From CAZIOQ01 sp964540975 (GTDB lineage: Bacteria > Patescibacteriota > Microgenomatia > UBA12405 > UBA6130), in assembly GCA_964540975.1 (NCBI GenBank), contig CAZIOQ010000050.1:1-5699 (forward strand): a stretch of 5,699 nucleotides of DNA, in the 5' to 3' direction. Positions 5,652-5,699 of this stretch are shown in pieces. The stretch's first letter is position 1; every line of letters starts with the position of its first letter. The position numbers were made by a program, and so were the translations under genes. The notes beneath the pieces were generated by a model, which had not been told where the DNA came from, ran no database searches, and worked only from the letters and a program-made list of their open reading frames with translations.

Positions 5652-5699
5652 ATGGTTTTTTCTGAAACAAGAAATGAAAAAAAAGTTTTATATTACTAC
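5652..5699 (+). CDS. Start of an unidentified gene downstream of rpsT, cut by window edge
   Basis: An ATG one base after the rpsT stop opens a frame of 16 codons (MVFSETRNEKKVLYYY) that continues past the window edge. A run of A ending in GG (GG at 5646-5647) sits four bases before the ATG, overlapping the end of rpsT, and is among the better Shine-Dalgarno-like signals in the window. The spacing suggests a two-gene operon with coupled translation. The visible residues are too few to name a family, and the frame could close just outside the window. Confidence 0.45.
   Translation, partial: MVFSETRNEKKVLYYY

Noticed and set aside
5651..5699. Possible terminator after rpsT (T run at 5655-5661)
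   Set aside because: No GC-rich inverted repeat precedes the T run, and it lies inside the next open frame.

Overview
The window is AT-rich, compactly coded bacterial DNA. Five complete genes and one partial gene run on the minus strand (right to left), and one complete gene plus the first codons of another run on the plus strand at the right end. All six visible stop codons are TAA, and no reading frame needs a recoded TGA, so the standard bacterial code fits. Several features together suggest a Candidate Phyla Radiation (Patescibacteria) genome, perhaps from the Microgenomates side. These are the AT-rich, Lys/Ile/Phe-heavy proteins, gene gaps of only a few bases or overlaps, a PilN/PilO pair without recognisable PilP or PilQ, a membrane-anchored FN3 and Pro/Thr-rich surface protein, and a MurJ that departs from the proteobacterial pattern. 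This placement is an inference from style and gene content; there is no marker here that fixes it.

Right side: a 95-bp divergent intergenic region (5259-5353) separates murJ (minus, lipid II flippase) from rpsT (plus, ribosomal protein S20). It holds two interleaved sigma70-type promoters facing opposite ways and a perfect 15-bp inverted repeat over the rpsT -10 box. rpsT is followed one base after its stop codon by the start of another open frame that leaves the window.

Middle and left: downstream of murJ, a near-consensus promoter (TTGACA, 17-bp spacer, TATACT) overlaps the last codons and stop of murJ. It appears to drive a tight cluster: a PilN-like protein, a PilO-like protein, a 103-residue single-pass membrane protein, a 486-residue two-pass surface protein with FN3-like and Ig-like domains, and finally a UbiA-superfamily polyprenyl-phosphate phosphoribosyltransferase cut by the window edge. 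Gaps within the cluster are 2, 6 and 4 bp, and the last gene overlaps its neighbour by 29 bp, so translational coupling is likely.

Taken together, the window encodes envelope functions: peptidoglycan precursor flipping (MurJ), an inner-membrane platform of a type IV pilus-like machine (PilN/PilO), a probable surface or pilus accessory protein, and the first step towards a polyprenyl-phospho-pentose donor for surface glycans. Shine-Dalgarno sequences are absent or weak at most starts, and two of the three predicted promoters would make nearly leaderless mRNAs. No RNA genes, CRISPR arrays, insertion sequences or convincing terminators were seen. There is no stretch above 300 bases without a gene.
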